From positions 1-61,500 of the forward strand of contig NZ_JBNFVY010000014.1 of the NCBI RefSeq assembly GCF_049943335.1: 61,500 nt of DNA, given 5' to 3'. Made by a program: the position numbers and the translations under genes. Below are positions 25,003 through 33,223 of the stretch, in pieces. Every line of letters starts with the position of its first letter. The stretch's first letter is position 1. The stretch comes from JBNFVY01 sp049943335. GTDB taxonomy: Bacteria > Pseudomonadota > Alphaproteobacteria > Rhodobacterales > Rhodobacteraceae. Below the pieces are notes generated by a model. That model saw only the letters and a list, made by a program, of their open reading frames with translations. It was not told the origin of the DNA and made no database searches.

Positions 25003-26358
25003 TTATTGCTGGATTTCAAAACTCGGCAGCGGGGCCGCAGCCGTGCCTGCTGCCTTTTCAAGCTTGGGCAGGTCGGGGGTACCCCCCAATGCGGCGGCGC
25101 GCAGCAGCGCGGGGCGTTCGGGCTGACCGGGGGCAAAAGCCGCCGGGGCACCCGCGTCCAGCGCGTCCAGCGCAATTTCGTACCAACCAGCGGCCAGGTC
25201 CGCACGCTTTGACGCGCCAAACCCCTGACTGAGGTGATGGCCCATCAGCTCGCCATAGACCTTGTCGCCCAATGCCACCAGCAGCAGTGCCGATCCCACG
25301 GCGACGTCGATATCGTCGGTCCGATAGCCTGCCGACAGACAGATCTTGGCGGTGCCCGACAGCTCAGCGGGGGACATGCCGCTGGTCAGGACAAATTCAC
25401 TGACCTGGCGCAGCACCGCATCGCGCGGCTCTAGCGACAGGGCCGAAACATAGGGTTTCATCGCGGGGCCGAACCCGGCGCATTGCTGCACCACCTGATC
25501 CGGGGTCACCGACGGCAGCTTGGCGACCATCGCCTCGCCGGTGGTGATCGCATAGGTCCGGGCCAGGCACAGCTGTTCGGACAGCACAAAGTCGGGGTCT
25601 GACATCGACGACACGGTGGTGAACCCGCCATTGGTGTTGGTCAGAAGGCTGATCTTGTTGCAGTGGCTGTTCAGCGACGCGCCCGAAGCCTGCCCGCTGG
25701 CCATGAAGCTGGGCAGACCGCCCGCCTTGGGTGGTTCGGGGTCGCTTGCGGCCACTTCGACCGGGGCGGGCATCGGGGCCGCGGGGGCTGCCGCAGCAGC
25801 GGGCGGGGTGACCGTGACCATCGCCATCTGGCCGCCCATTGGGGTCATCGGCTGCGGCGTAACAGCGGCATAGGTGCCGGTGCCGCCCGCAGCCTGGTCG
25901 CGAAAGCCGTGCAGCAGACCCTGCACACCGCCGCGCTGCGCGATCATCTGGCTGACTGCCGGTCCGCCCGCCACCGCGCGGTGATAGGACGAAAACAGAA
26001 AGCTCTTTTCATATTCCGACAGATAGCCCGTCACCGGATAGCCCATATGCGCCTGAAAGCGCGAAATGCTGGCGCGGGTGCCGCTGCCGATCTGGCCATC
26101 GACCCGGCCCGCGTTGAACCCGAAATAGTTCAACGAGGTTTGAATTTCGCGGCCCTGCTGCGTCGCCGGAACAGACGGGCGGTAGGACTTTTTGTAATAG
26201 GTCTTTTTCTTATTCTGGTCGGCCATGATCGCGCCGCCGACGATACCGCCGATAATCCCGGCGGCCACAGCCGAGCCATCCGCGCGCGCCGGCGCGCTCT
26301 GGCCCAGTGTCATTGCAGTGCCAATCGCGGCCGTCATCATGAGTTTCGTGAAATGCAT
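25003..26358 (-). CDS. Exported peptidoglycan-binding domain protein
   Basis: A 451-aa protein with a Sec signal peptide (about 1-26, ending APARA). A short glycine-zipper stretch (AAGIIGGIVGGAIM, about 32-45) could insert in a membrane. A PG_binding_1-type domain follows at about 70-125 (REIQTSLNYFGFNAGRVDG, then GTRASISRFQ). The C-terminal half, after an Ala/Pro-rich linker, is helical and unrecognised, with several cysteines (CNKISLL, EQLCLARTY, QQCAGFG, AKICLSAGY) that may form periplasmic disulfides. Divergent from lipB. Likely a cell-envelope protein; enzymatic activity is not evident. Confidence 0.8.
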   Translation of the reverse strand: MHFTKLMMTAAIGTAMTLGQSAPARADGSAVAAGIIGGIVGGAIMADQNKKKTYYKKSYRPSVPATQQGREIQTSLNYFGFNAGRVDGQIGSGTRASISRFQAHMGYPVTGYLSEYEKSFLFSSYHRAVAGGPAVSQMIAQRGGVQGLLHGFRDQAAGGTGTYAAVTPQPMTPMGGQMAMVTVTPPAAAAAPAAPMPAPVEVAASDPEPPKAGGLPSFMASGQASGASLNSHCNKISLLTNTNGGFTTVSSMSDPDFVLSEQLCLARTYAITTGEAMVAKLPSVTPDQVVQQCAGFGPAMKPYVSALSLEPRDAVLRQVSEFVLTSGMSPAELSGTAKICLSAGYRTDDIDVAVGSALLLVALGDKVYGELMGHHLSQGFGASKRADLAAGWYEIALDALDAGAPAAFAPGQPERPALLRAAALGGTPDLPKLEKAAGTAAAPLPSFEIQQ

Positions 26359-26490
26359 TGGATTATGTCCCCCTTACGCATGGTACAAACAAAGTACAAA
26401 CAGACAAACTTACCCCCGTATAACATGATTCCCGCGATTTCCCGACTAGAACCTGCCGGTCTTTGCGCGGTATATTTGTATAAATGTCTG

Positions 26491-26547
26491 TTTTTTGGAC
26501 ACCGCACTGTTTTTGAACACCGCACTGGTTTTGGACACAGCACATGG
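26491..26547 (+). repeat. Three tandem 19-bp repeats ending on the lipB start
   Basis: Three imperfect direct copies with an exact 19-bp period: 26491-26509 (TTTTTTGGACACCGCACTG), 26510-26528 and 26529-26547. The core is TTTT(G)GGACAC-GCAC. The last copy includes the ATG of lipB. The position in the divergent promoter region suggests operator sites or a slippage expansion. Confidence 0.8.
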
Positions 26548-27263
26548 TCGAATGGATCACCAGCACCGGGCTGACCGCCTATGACGACGCCGTGGCGGCC
26601 ATGGACGCGCGCGTTGGCGATATCGCCGCCGGGCGCGCGCCCGAGGCGATCTGGCTGGTCGAACACCCCCCGCTCTACACTGCCGGAACCTCGGCCGACC
26701 CGGTCGATCTGGTCGATCCGGACCGCTTTCCCGTGTTCCAGAGCAAACGCGGCGGCCAGTACACCTATCACGGCCCCGGCCAGCGCGTGGCCTACGCGAT
26801 GCTGGACGTGGGCGCGCGCGGGCGCGACGTGCGCGCCTTCGTGGCGCAAATGGAAGACTGGGTCATCGCCACGCTGGCCGAATTCGGCGTGACCGGCGAA
26901 CGGCGCGCGGGCCGCGTCGGTGTCTGGGTGGTGCGCCCCGACAAGGCCCCGAACCCCGACGGCACCGCGCGCGAAGACAAGATCGCCGCCATCGGCCTGC
27001 GCATCCGCCGCTGGGTCAGTTTTCACGGGCTTTCGATCAATGTCGAACCGGATCTTGGCCATTTCGACGGGATCGTGCCCTGCGGCATCCGCCAGCACGG
27101 GGTGACCAGCCTGGTCGACTTGGGCCTGCCGGTCACGATGGACGACGTGGACGTGGCCTTGCGCAAGACATTTGGCGATGTGTTTGGGGATGTGGCCAGG
27201 GATGTAGCGGGCGACCCGGTTGCGGGTATGGCCGGGATCCCCCCGCGCCCTGCCCCAAGGTAA
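26544..27263 (+). CDS. lipB: Octanoyl-[acyl-carrier-protein]:protein N-octanoyltransferase
   Basis: A 239-aa enzyme of lipoate biosynthesis; it moves octanoate from ACP to lipoyl domains. Signature segments are GGQYTYHGPGQRVAY, the KIAAIGLRI segment with the catalytic Lys, and IVPCGIRQHGVTS with the acyl-accepting Cys. The last about 35 residues are a low-complexity GDVFGDVARDVAGDP tail beyond the usual end. The ATG at 26544 sits within the third 19-bp repeat and lacks a good Shine-Dalgarno, so translation initiation may be weak or regulated. Confidence 0.94.
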   Translation: MVEWITSTGLTAYDDAVAAMDARVGDIAAGRAPEAIWLVEHPPLYTAGTSADPVDLVDPDRFPVFQSKRGGQYTYHGPGQRVAYAMLDVGARGRDVRAFVAQMEDWVIATLAEFGVTGERRAGRVGVWVVRPDKAPNPDGTAREDKIAAIGLRIRRWVSFHGLSINVEPDLGHFDGIVPCGIRQHGVTSLVDLGLPVTMDDVDVALRKTFGDVFGDVARDVAGDPVAGMAGIPPRPAPR

Positions 27264-27381
27264 GCGCAGGGCCGGGAAAAGCGCGGGCCAGCCTGCGACA
27301 AAACTTCTCTCGCGCTCGCGGCGTTGCACACTATATTGCAGACCAAGATCAGAATTCAGCAAGCACTCAAAAGGAGAGCAG

Positions 27382-27792
27382 ATGAAGTACGTGATGATTG
27401 CCGCCACAGCTCTGGCGGCCGCCACCGCAGCCCATGCCGACGGGGATGCCGCGGCAGGCGAAAAAGAATTCCGCAAGTGTAAATCGTGTCACACCATCGC
27501 CTCGGCCGACGAAGTGATTGTCAGAGGTGGCAAGACCGGCCCGAACCTTTATGGCGTCGTGGGCCGCGCGGCCGGCTCGGTAGAAGATTTCCGCTATGGC
27601 AACGACTTGCTGGCCGCCGGCGAAGCGGGCCTGGTCTGGGACGAAGAGCAGATCACCGCCTATATCCCGAACCCCAAGGAATACCTGGCCGATGTGCTGG
27701 ACAAACCGGCCGCCAAATCCAAAATGGCCGGCCAGCGTGTCAAGGACCCTGCCGATGTCGCCGCTTACCTGGCGACCTTTTCGGACGAATAA
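27382..27792 (+). CDS. Class I cytochrome c (c2/c550 type)
   Basis: A 136-aa periplasmic haem protein. Its signal peptide covers about 1-19 (ending AHA). The haem-attachment motif CKSCH gives Cys33, Cys36 and His37; the distal ligand is probably the Met in KSKMAG. Features such as GKTGPNLYGVVGR, then FRYGNDL, match soluble c2/c550 cytochromes that carry electrons from the bc1 complex to oxidases. ATG 27382 follows AAGGAGAG. It lies upstream of ctaD, its likely electron acceptor, with a terminator between. Confidence 0.93.
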   Translation: MKYVMIAATALAAATAAHADGDAAAGEKEFRKCKSCHTIASADEVIVRGGKTGPNLYGVVGRAAGSVEDFRYGNDLLAAGEAGLVWDEEQITAYIPNPKEYLADVLDKPAAKSKMAGQRVKDPADVAAYLATFSDE

Positions 27793-27832
27793 CCCAATCA
27801 GGCGCGGGTCAAGCGCTTGAAAAGGGACCGAA

Positions 27833-27876
27833 ACGCGGCGCGGCGCCCCCGTTCAAGGGGCCCGCGTCATTTTTTC
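27833..27876 (+). terminator. Terminator after cytochrome c gene
   Basis: A GC-rich interrupted stem (ACGCGG with CCGCGT outside, GCCCC with GGGGC inside) is followed by ATTTTTTC at 27870-27876, about 40 nt after the cytochrome stop. Confidence 0.6.
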
Positions 27877-28002
27877 ACCGGCTGCGGCCATGTGGAACAT
27901 TGCCCCGCCGGGGCATTCGCTCTAAAACCCAAGCCAAATCCGTATTGAGTCCCGTAAACGGGCCTACGGTTTGGGACGCAACGCATAATCCGGGAGGACC
28001 GC

Positions 28003-29673
28003 ATGGCAGACGCAGCCATTCACGGCCACGAGCACGAGGACAATCGGGGGTTTTTCACCCGCTGGTTCATGTCCACCAACCACAAGGATATCGGGATCCT
28101 CTACCTGGTCGTTTCGGCGGTCGTGGGTCTGATCTCGGTCCTGTTCACTGTCTACATGCGACTCGAGTTGATGGACCCGGGCGTTCAGTACATGTGCCTG
28201 GAAGGGGCGCGGTTCTTCGCGTCTGACGCGGCCTGTACCCCGAACGGGCACCTGTGGAACGTCATGATCACCTATCATGGTGTGCTGATGATGTTCTTCG
28301 TGGTGATCCCGGCGCTTTTCGGCGGCTTTGGCAACTATTTCATGCCGCTGCAGATCGGTGCGCCGGACATGGCCTTTCCGCGGATGAACAACCTGTCGTT
28401 CTGGATGTATGTCGCGGGTGTGTCGCTGGGCGTGGCTTCGCTGCTGGCGCCGGGTGGCAATGACCAGCTCGGCTCGGGCGTGGGATGGGTGCTCTACCCG
28501 CCGCTCTCGACGTCGGAAGGCGGCTATTCCATGGATCTGGCGATCTTTGCCGTGCACATTTCGGGCGCCAGTTCGATCCTGGGCGCGATCAACATGATCA
28601 CCACCATGCTGAACATGCGTGCCCCCGGCATGACGATGTTCAAGGTGCCGCTGTTTTCCTGGTCGATCTTTGTCACCTCGTGGCTGATCCTGCTGTCGCT
28701 GCCCGTTCTGGCCGGCGCCATCACCATGCTGCTGACCGACCGTAACTTTGGCACGACCTTCTTTGATCCTGCCGGTGGCGGTGACCCGATCCTGTACCAG
28801 CACATTCTGTGGTTCTTCGGTCACCCCGAAGTGTACATCATCATCCTGCCCGGCTTCGGCATCATCAGCCACGTGATCGCCACCTTCTCGCGCAAGCCCA
28901 TCTTCGGCTATCTGCCGATGGTCTGGGCGCTGATCGCGATCGGCGTTCTGGGCTTTGTCGTGTGGGCGCACCACATGTACACCGTCGGCATGTCGCTGAC
29001 CCAGCAGAGCTACTTCATGATGGCCACCATGGTCATCGCGGTGCCCACCGGCGTGAAGATCTTCAGCTGGATTGCCACGATGTGGCGCGGTTCGATCGAA
29101 TTCAAGGCGCCCATGGTCTGGGCCTTCGGGTTCCTGTTCCTGTTCACCGTAGGCGGCGTGACGGGCATCGTGCTCAGCCAGGCCGGGGTCGACCGGGCCT
29201 ACCACGACACCTACTACGTGGTTGCACACTTCCACTACGTGATGTCGCTGGGCGCTGTCTTTGCCATCTTTGCAGGGATCTACTTCTACCTGCCCAAGAT
29301 GTCGGGCCGCATGTATCCTGAATTTGCCGCCAAGCTGCACTTCTGGATGATGTTCATCGGTGCCAACCTGACCTTCTTCCCCCAGCACTTCCTGGGCCGT
29401 CAGGGCATGCCCCGCCGCTACATCGACTACCCGGATGCCTTTGCCTTCTGGAACAAGATCTCGTCCTACGGCGCGTTCCTGTCCTTTGCATCCTTCTTGC
29501 TGTTCTTCGGGATCATCATCTACACCCTGCGCGCCGGCAAGCGCGTGACCGAGGCGAACCCCTGGAACGAATACGCGGACACGCTGGAATGGACCCTGCC
29601 CAGCCCGCCGCCCGAACACACGTTCGAAACCCTGCCCAAGCAGGAAGAATGGGACAAAGGCCACGCCCACTGA
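28003..29673 (+). CDS. ctaD: Cytochrome c oxidase subunit I (aa3 type)
   Basis: A 556-aa haem-copper oxidase core subunit with twelve membrane helices. Diagnostic motifs are the NHKDIG start, WFFGHPEVYI (Cu-B His and cross-linked Tyr region), WAHHMYTVG, and the haem ligand segment VAHFHYV. The Glu of the D-channel is in HPEVY context typical of type A oxidases, and helix I carries GNYFMPLQIGAPDMAFPRMNN-type residues of the D-channel (N and D). It reduces O2 and pumps protons at the inner membrane. The ribosome site GGGAGGA precedes ATG 28003. Subunits II and III are not in the window. Confidence 0.97.
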   Translation: MADAAIHGHEHEDNRGFFTRWFMSTNHKDIGILYLVVSAVVGLISVLFTVYMRLELMDPGVQYMCLEGARFFASDAACTPNGHLWNVMITYHGVLMMFFVVIPALFGGFGNYFMPLQIGAPDMAFPRMNNLSFWMYVAGVSLGVASLLAPGGNDQLGSGVGWVLYPPLSTSEGGYSMDLAIFAVHISGASSILGAINMITTMLNMRAPGMTMFKVPLFSWSIFVTSWLILLSLPVLAGAITMLLTDRNFGTTFFDPAGGGDPILYQHILWFFGHPEVYIIILPGFGIISHVIATFSRKPIFGYLPMVWALIAIGVLGFVVWAHHMYTVGMSLTQQSYFMMATMVIAVPTGVKIFSWIATMWRGSIEFKAPMVWAFGFLFLFTVGGVTGIVLSQAGVDRAYHDTYYVVAHFHYVMSLGAVFAIFAGIYFYLPKMSGRMYPEFAAKLHFWMMFIGANLTFFPQHFLGRQGMPRRYIDYPDAFAFWNKISSYGAFLSFASFLLFFGIIIYTLRAGKRVTEANPWNEYADTLEWTLPSPPPEHTFETLPKQEEWDKGHAH

Positions 29674-29690
29674 TCCCAAGCGACACGGTC

Positions 29691-29721
29691 AAGGCCCGGG
29701 CATCACCGCCCGGGCCTTTTT
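29691..29721 (+). terminator. Intrinsic terminator after ctaD
   Basis: A perfect 11-bp stem AAGGCCCGGGC/GCCCGGGCCTT with a 6-nt loop runs into TTTTTC, 17 nt after the ctaD stop. A textbook rho-independent terminator. Confidence 0.9.
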
Positions 29722-29806
29722 CTTTCCCCGCCATCCTTTCGAAATTTCCCGGGGCGCAGCCCCCCTGCCCCCCTGCCCCTGCCCCGGTAACCACACGGCA
29801 CAGCCC

Positions 29807-30352
29807 ATGCCCTATCGCTGGAACGATTCCGCCCAAACGGCCCCGCGCATTTCCGCCCACGCCAGCCACGCCGATGGCGATGCACCGCTGGCGCGTCTGA
29901 CGCTCTGGCCCCACCGCTCGCTTGCGCCGAAGGGCTTTGTCGCGGTCATCGCGCTGATGTTCGTTCTGGGCCTGATCCCGGTGCTGCCGCTGCTCGGCAC
30001 CACGCTGATCTGGATGATCCTGATCTTTACGCTTGGGGTATTGGCGGCGCTCTATTTCGCGCTGCAGGCCAGCTATCGCCACGGTCTGGGTGAGCACCTG
30101 CTGATCTGGTCCGACCACATGGAACTGACCCGCACCAACCCCAAGGGCCCGCCGAAAACCTGGGCCGCGAACCCCTATTGGGTGCGGATCGACCTGCACA
30201 AAGACGGCGGCCCGGTCGAACAATACCTGACGCTCAAGGGCGCGAACCGCCAGGTTGAACTGGGCGCCTTCCTGTCCCCCCACGAACGCAAACAGCTGCG
30301 CGATGACCTGGCCTATGTGCTGGATCAGTTGCGCGATGGCGGAACCACCTGA
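29807..30352 (+). CDS. DUF2244 domain membrane protein
   Basis: A 181-aa protein. Two adjacent hydrophobic segments at about 43-85 (FVAVIALMFVLGLIPV and IWMILIFTLGVLAAL) form a helical hairpin, followed by a cytoplasmic beta-rich part with GLGEHLLIWSDHMELTR and LTLKGANRQVELGAFLS. This is the DUF2244 layout. Such genes often lie near cytochrome oxidase genes in Alphaproteobacteria, suggesting a respiratory-membrane role, which is unproven. It is separated from ctaD by the terminator. Confidence 0.85.
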   Translation: MPYRWNDSAQTAPRISAHASHADGDAPLARLTLWPHRSLAPKGFVAVIALMFVLGLIPVLPLLGTTLIWMILIFTLGVLAALYFALQASYRHGLGEHLLIWSDHMELTRTNPKGPPKTWAANPYWVRIDLHKDGGPVEQYLTLKGANRQVELGAFLSPHERKQLRDDLAYVLDQLRDGGTT

Positions 30353-30387
30353 GATCCCGTGCATTGACCCTGAAAAGGAGCCTGTGC

Positions 30388-30831
30388 ATGACCTATTCCC
30401 GTTTCGCCCTGATGATCGCCACCTCGACGCTGGTGATGTTCGGTCTGATGTATCTCAATACCTACGCCTTGGATCACGCCTTTTACAGTCAGACCCGCGC
30501 CTGGATGGCCCTGCTGATGGGCAGTGTGATGGCCATCGTGATGATGGGCTTCATGGCCCGGCACTACCCCAACAAACGGGTCAACGCGGGCATCATGATT
30601 GCGGGCGCGCTTGTGGCGGCCGGATCGCTTTACATGGTGCGCAGCCAGGTTCTGGTCGCCGACGTGGCCTGGATGCGGGCGATGATCCCGCACCATTCGA
30701 TTGCCATCCTGACGTCAGAGCGCGCCGACCTGTCCGACCCGCGCGTGCGTGATCTGGCCGACGGCATCATCGACGCCCAGCGCCGCGAAATCGCCGAAAT
30801 GAAACTCCTCATCGATGACCTGACCGACTAG
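30388..30831 (+). CDS. DUF305 family membrane protein
   Basis: A 147-aa protein with three hydrophobic helices in the first about 90 residues and a C-terminal DUF305 part holding the conserved MIPHHSIAIL motif, a likely metal-binding His pair. DUF305 proteins have a ferritin-like helical fold and occur near copper or metal-handling genes; the function is unproven. ATG 30388 follows AAAAGGAG. It ends just before the unusual repeat-rich spacer. Confidence 0.82.
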   Translation: MTYSRFALMIATSTLVMFGLMYLNTYALDHAFYSQTRAWMALLMGSVMAIVMMGFMARHYPNKRVNAGIMIAGALVAAGSLYMVRSQVLVADVAWMRAMIPHHSIAILTSERADLSDPRVRDLADGIIDAQRREIAEMKLLIDDLTD

Positions 30832-30900
30832 GGCCAGGCGGCCGGCCAACTGGGGCCAACGGGGGCCGCCGCACAACGCGCGGTGCCCCGACCCGCGGGT

Positions 30901-30924
30901 GGCACGCAACGCGCGTTGCGTGCC
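30901..30924. repeat. Perfect 24-bp palindrome
   Basis: GGCACGCAACGC is followed immediately by its reverse complement, with no loop. A degenerate relative, GCACAACGCGCGGTGC, sits about 30 bp to the left. There is no T-tract, so it is not a standard terminator; it could bind a dimeric protein or form a cruciform. Confidence 0.85.
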
Positions 30925-30944
30925 TTGTCCATGTGATCCACAGA

Positions 30945-31080
30945 GTGCCAGACATTTTGCCCGACACATGTCCGACACTGTGCCAGACACCGTGCCCGAC
31001 AACTGGGCCCGACACATGTCCGACGTTGGGCAGACGCCATGCCGACGGCCCGCAGACGCCAATCCGACGGGTTGCCGACA
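30945..31080. repeat. Phased GAC array, 12 units of about 11 bp
   Basis: Twelve GAC cores, nearly all preceded by CC or CA, start at 30951, 30963, 30974, 30986, 30998, 31011, 31022, 31033, 31044, 31055, 31066 and 31077. The steps are 12, 11, 12, 12, 13, 11, 11, 11, 11, 11 and 11. An exact 18-bp repeat, GCCCGACACATGTCCGAC, occurs at 30959-30976 and 31007-31024. The period is not a multiple of three and lies between two convergent genes, so it is non-coding. Confidence 0.88.
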
Positions 31081-31081
31081 C

Positions 31082-31261
31082 CTATTTCTCGTCCGGCAAA
31101 TCGCCCCGCGATGTGCTGGCCATATCCTCTAATTCGTCCTCGGTCATGCTGTCGTACATGTCCTTGGACGCGCCTTGCAGGTCGCTGACCTTGGATTCGC
31201 CGCGCTTGGCCGACAGGGCGGCGCCGGCGGCTTTCTGTTGGGCTTTCGATTGCGCTTTCAT
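31082..31261 (-). CDS. DUF3008 family small protein
   Basis: A 59-aa protein, Lys/Ala-rich at the N-terminus (KAQSKAQQKAAGAALSAKRG), with the conserved middle SKDMYDSMTEDELEDMAS. This matches DUF3008, small stress-associated-looking proteins of unknown function in Proteobacteria. ATG 31261 follows AAGGAGA, which rejects the longer frame. Its stop codon abuts the GAC repeat array. Confidence 0.88.
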   Translation of the reverse strand: MKAQSKAQQKAAGAALSAKRGESKVSDLQGASKDMYDSMTEDELEDMASTSRGDLPDEK

Positions 31262-31295
31262 GCCAGGTCTCCTTTCGGGAAGACCAACGCATGAC

Positions 31296-31334
31296 AACGC
31301 CCGCGGGTTTCCCCACGGGCGTTTTTCGTTTTTT
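31296..31334 (+). terminator. Plus-oriented intrinsic terminator upstream of DUF3008 gene
   Basis: The stem AACGCCCG (31296-31303) pairs with CGGGCGTT (31316-31323), followed by TTTTTCGTTTTTT on the plus strand. The orientation would stop rightward transcripts coming from the DUF305 gene through the array, although both flanking genes here (DUF3008, YqeY) are on the minus strand. Confidence 0.6.
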
Positions 31335-31343
31335 ATGAGTGGC

Positions 31344-31802
31344 TTAGCTCAGCCGGTCCTTGACCAGCGGGCCGACCGATCCAAAGTCCAGTTGCCCGGT
31401 ATACTTGGATTTCAGCACGCCCATCACCTTGCCCATGTCGCGGATCGATTCCGCCCCGGTGTCGGCAATGGCCGCATCGATCGCGGCGGCAGTTTCCTCT
31501 GGCGACAACTGGCGCGGCAGAAAATCTTCGATCACAGTGATCTCGGCCAGTTCCTTTTCGGCCAGTTCCAGCCGCCCGCCCTCTTCGTAGGCCTTGGCGC
31601 TTTCCTGGCGCTGCTTGACCATTTTCCCAAGGATTCCAAGCACATCGCTTTCGGTCACGCCATCTTCGTTGCCTTCGCCGCGCAGGGCGATATCCCGATC
31701 CTTGATGGCCGCGTTGATCAGGCGCAGTGTCGACAAGCGCACCGCGTCCTTTTCCTTCATCGCCTTTTTCATGGCGTCGTTGATTTGTGCACGTAGTGGC
31801 AT
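31344..31802 (-). CDS. GatB/YqeY domain-containing protein
   Basis: A 152-aa helical protein: MPLRAQINDAMKKAMKEKD start, RLSTLRLINAAIKDRDI, and the C-terminal GKVMGVLKSKYTGQLDF typical of the YqeY family. The domain resembles the tRNA-binding tail of GatB, the amidotransferase subunit, and may bind tRNA or proteins. It is divergent from carA over about 180 bp, an arrangement common in Alphaproteobacteria. Confidence 0.93.
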   Translation of the reverse strand: MPLRAQINDAMKKAMKEKDAVRLSTLRLINAAIKDRDIALRGEGNEDGVTESDVLGILGKMVKQRQESAKAYEEGGRLELAEKELAEITVIEDFLPRQLSPEETAAAIDAAIADTGAESIRDMGKVMGVLKSKYTGQLDFGSVGPLVKDRLS

Positions 31803-31986
31803 TCGGTGTCTGATCCCATGACTTTTCCGAAGCCACCATCATACAGTGGGTTTGATTGGCCGACAACCATCCCATTTTCGCTTAAGCCCTTGAAAACGCG
31901 TCATTCTCAAATCTTCTCGTATCGGCTTGACCCGGCCCGTGCCATTCCTTAGGTTCCGCCCAATTTGTCATCCCGGGAGTCTCATC

Positions 31987-33153
31987 ATGCCTGCTGTCGC
32001 CGCAACCAACGCGTCACAGAAACCGACCGCCTGTCTGGCGCTGGCAGATGGAACCCTGTTCTATGGCCGCGGCTTCGGAGCGACCGGTGAAACCGTAGCC
32101 GAGCTGTGTTTCAACACCGCCATGACCGGCTATCAGGAAATCATGACCGACCCGTCTTATGCGGGCCAGATCGTGACCTTTACCTTCCCCCATATCGGCA
32201 ACGTCGGCACCAACCCCGAAGATGACGAAACCGCCACGCCCGTCTCGCAGGGCATGATCGTGAAATGGGATCCCACCGAACCCAGCAACTGGCGCACCGC
32301 CGAAGAGCTGGGCGATTGGCTGGCCAAGCGCGGCCGGATTGGCATGGGCGGTATCGATACCCGCCGGCTGACCCGCGCGATCCGCCAGCAAGGTGCACCG
32401 CATGTGGCCTTAGCCCATGATCCTGAAGGGAATTTCGACATCGAGGCCCTGGTTGCCAAAGCCCGCGAATTTTCCGGTTTGGTGGGGCTGGATCTGGCCA
32501 AAGAGGTCAGCTGCACCCAGTCTTACAAGTGGGACGAAATGCGTTGGGCCTGGCCCGACGGGTTTCCCAAGCGCACAGAACCGGGCCACAAGGTGGTGGC
32601 CATCGACTTTGGCGCCAAGCGCAACATTCTGCGCTGTCTGGCCAGTGCCGGGTGCGATGTGACGGTCCTGCCGGCCACCGCCACCGCGCAAGACGTTCTG
32701 TCGCACAATCCGTCCGGCGTGTTCCTGTCCAACGGTCCGGGCGATCCGGCGGCGACGGGCGAATATGCCGTGCCGATGATCCGCGGTGTTTTAGAGGCAG
32801 AGCTACCGGTTTTCGGGATTTGCCTGGGTCACCAGATCCTGGCCTTGGCCCTTGGCGCCAAGACGATCAAGATGAACCACGGCCATCACGGCGCCAATCA
32901 CCCGGTCAAGGATCTGGAAACCGGCAAGGTCGAGATCACCTCGATGAACCACGGCTTCACCGTCGACGCCCAGTCCCTGCCCGACGGGGTCACCCAAACC
33001 CATGTCAGCCTGTTTGACGGATCAAACTGCGGAATTCGCATGACAGACCGGCCGGTGTTTTCCGTTCAATACCACCCCGAAGCCAGCCCCGGCCCCATGG
33101 ACAGCTACTATCTGTTCGAGCGCTTCGCCGATGAAATGACGAAACGCGCCTGA
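31987..33153 (+). CDS. carA: Carbamoyl-phosphate synthase small subunit
   Basis: A 388-aa glutamine amidotransferase subunit. The N-terminal domain (ADGTLFYGRGFGATG, FNTAMTGYQEIMTDPSY) is followed by a class I GATase domain with nucleophile Cys in PVFGICLGHQI and the His-Glu pair in VQYHPEASPGP. It supplies ammonia from glutamine to CarB for carbamoyl phosphate, used for arginine and pyrimidines. ATG 31987 is chosen because CarA similarity begins there. carB is not in the window. Confidence 0.96.
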   Translation: MPAVAATNASQKPTACLALADGTLFYGRGFGATGETVAELCFNTAMTGYQEIMTDPSYAGQIVTFTFPHIGNVGTNPEDDETATPVSQGMIVKWDPTEPSNWRTAEELGDWLAKRGRIGMGGIDTRRLTRAIRQQGAPHVALAHDPEGNFDIEALVAKAREFSGLVGLDLAKEVSCTQSYKWDEMRWAWPDGFPKRTEPGHKVVAIDFGAKRNILRCLASAGCDVTVLPATATAQDVLSHNPSGVFLSNGPGDPAATGEYAVPMIRGVLEAELPVFGICLGHQILALALGAKTIKMNHGHHGANHPVKDLETGKVEITSMNHGFTVDAQSLPDGVTQTHVSLFDGSNCGIRMTDRPVFSVQYHPEASPGPMDSYYLFERFADEMTKRA

Positions 33154-33164
33154 AAGACCGGGTT

Positions 33165-33180
33165 TTAACGCCGTATTAAC
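33165..33180 (+). promoter_or_regulatory. Perfect CtrA-binding box
   Basis: TTAACGCCGTATTAAC matches the full CtrA consensus TTAA-N7-TTAAC exactly. It lies 44 nt before the ATG of the MshEN-glycosyltransferase gene and 12 nt after the carA stop, as expected for a CtrA-controlled promoter. CtrA is the response regulator controlling motility, gene transfer agent and c-di-GMP genes in Rhodobacterales. Confidence 0.75.
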
Positions 33181-33223
33181 GCTATTTTACGACACCTGAT
33201 CTGCCCGATACACGGACGGATCC

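Noticed and set aside
27964..29679. 571-codon open frame antisense to ctaD
   Set aside because: High-GC mirror of a clear gene; His/Gly/Arg-rich, no family pattern, no ribosome site.
30951..31079. GAC array as CRISPR or tandem coding repeat
   Set aside because: Units are only 11-13 bp, there are no spacers, and the period breaks any reading frame.
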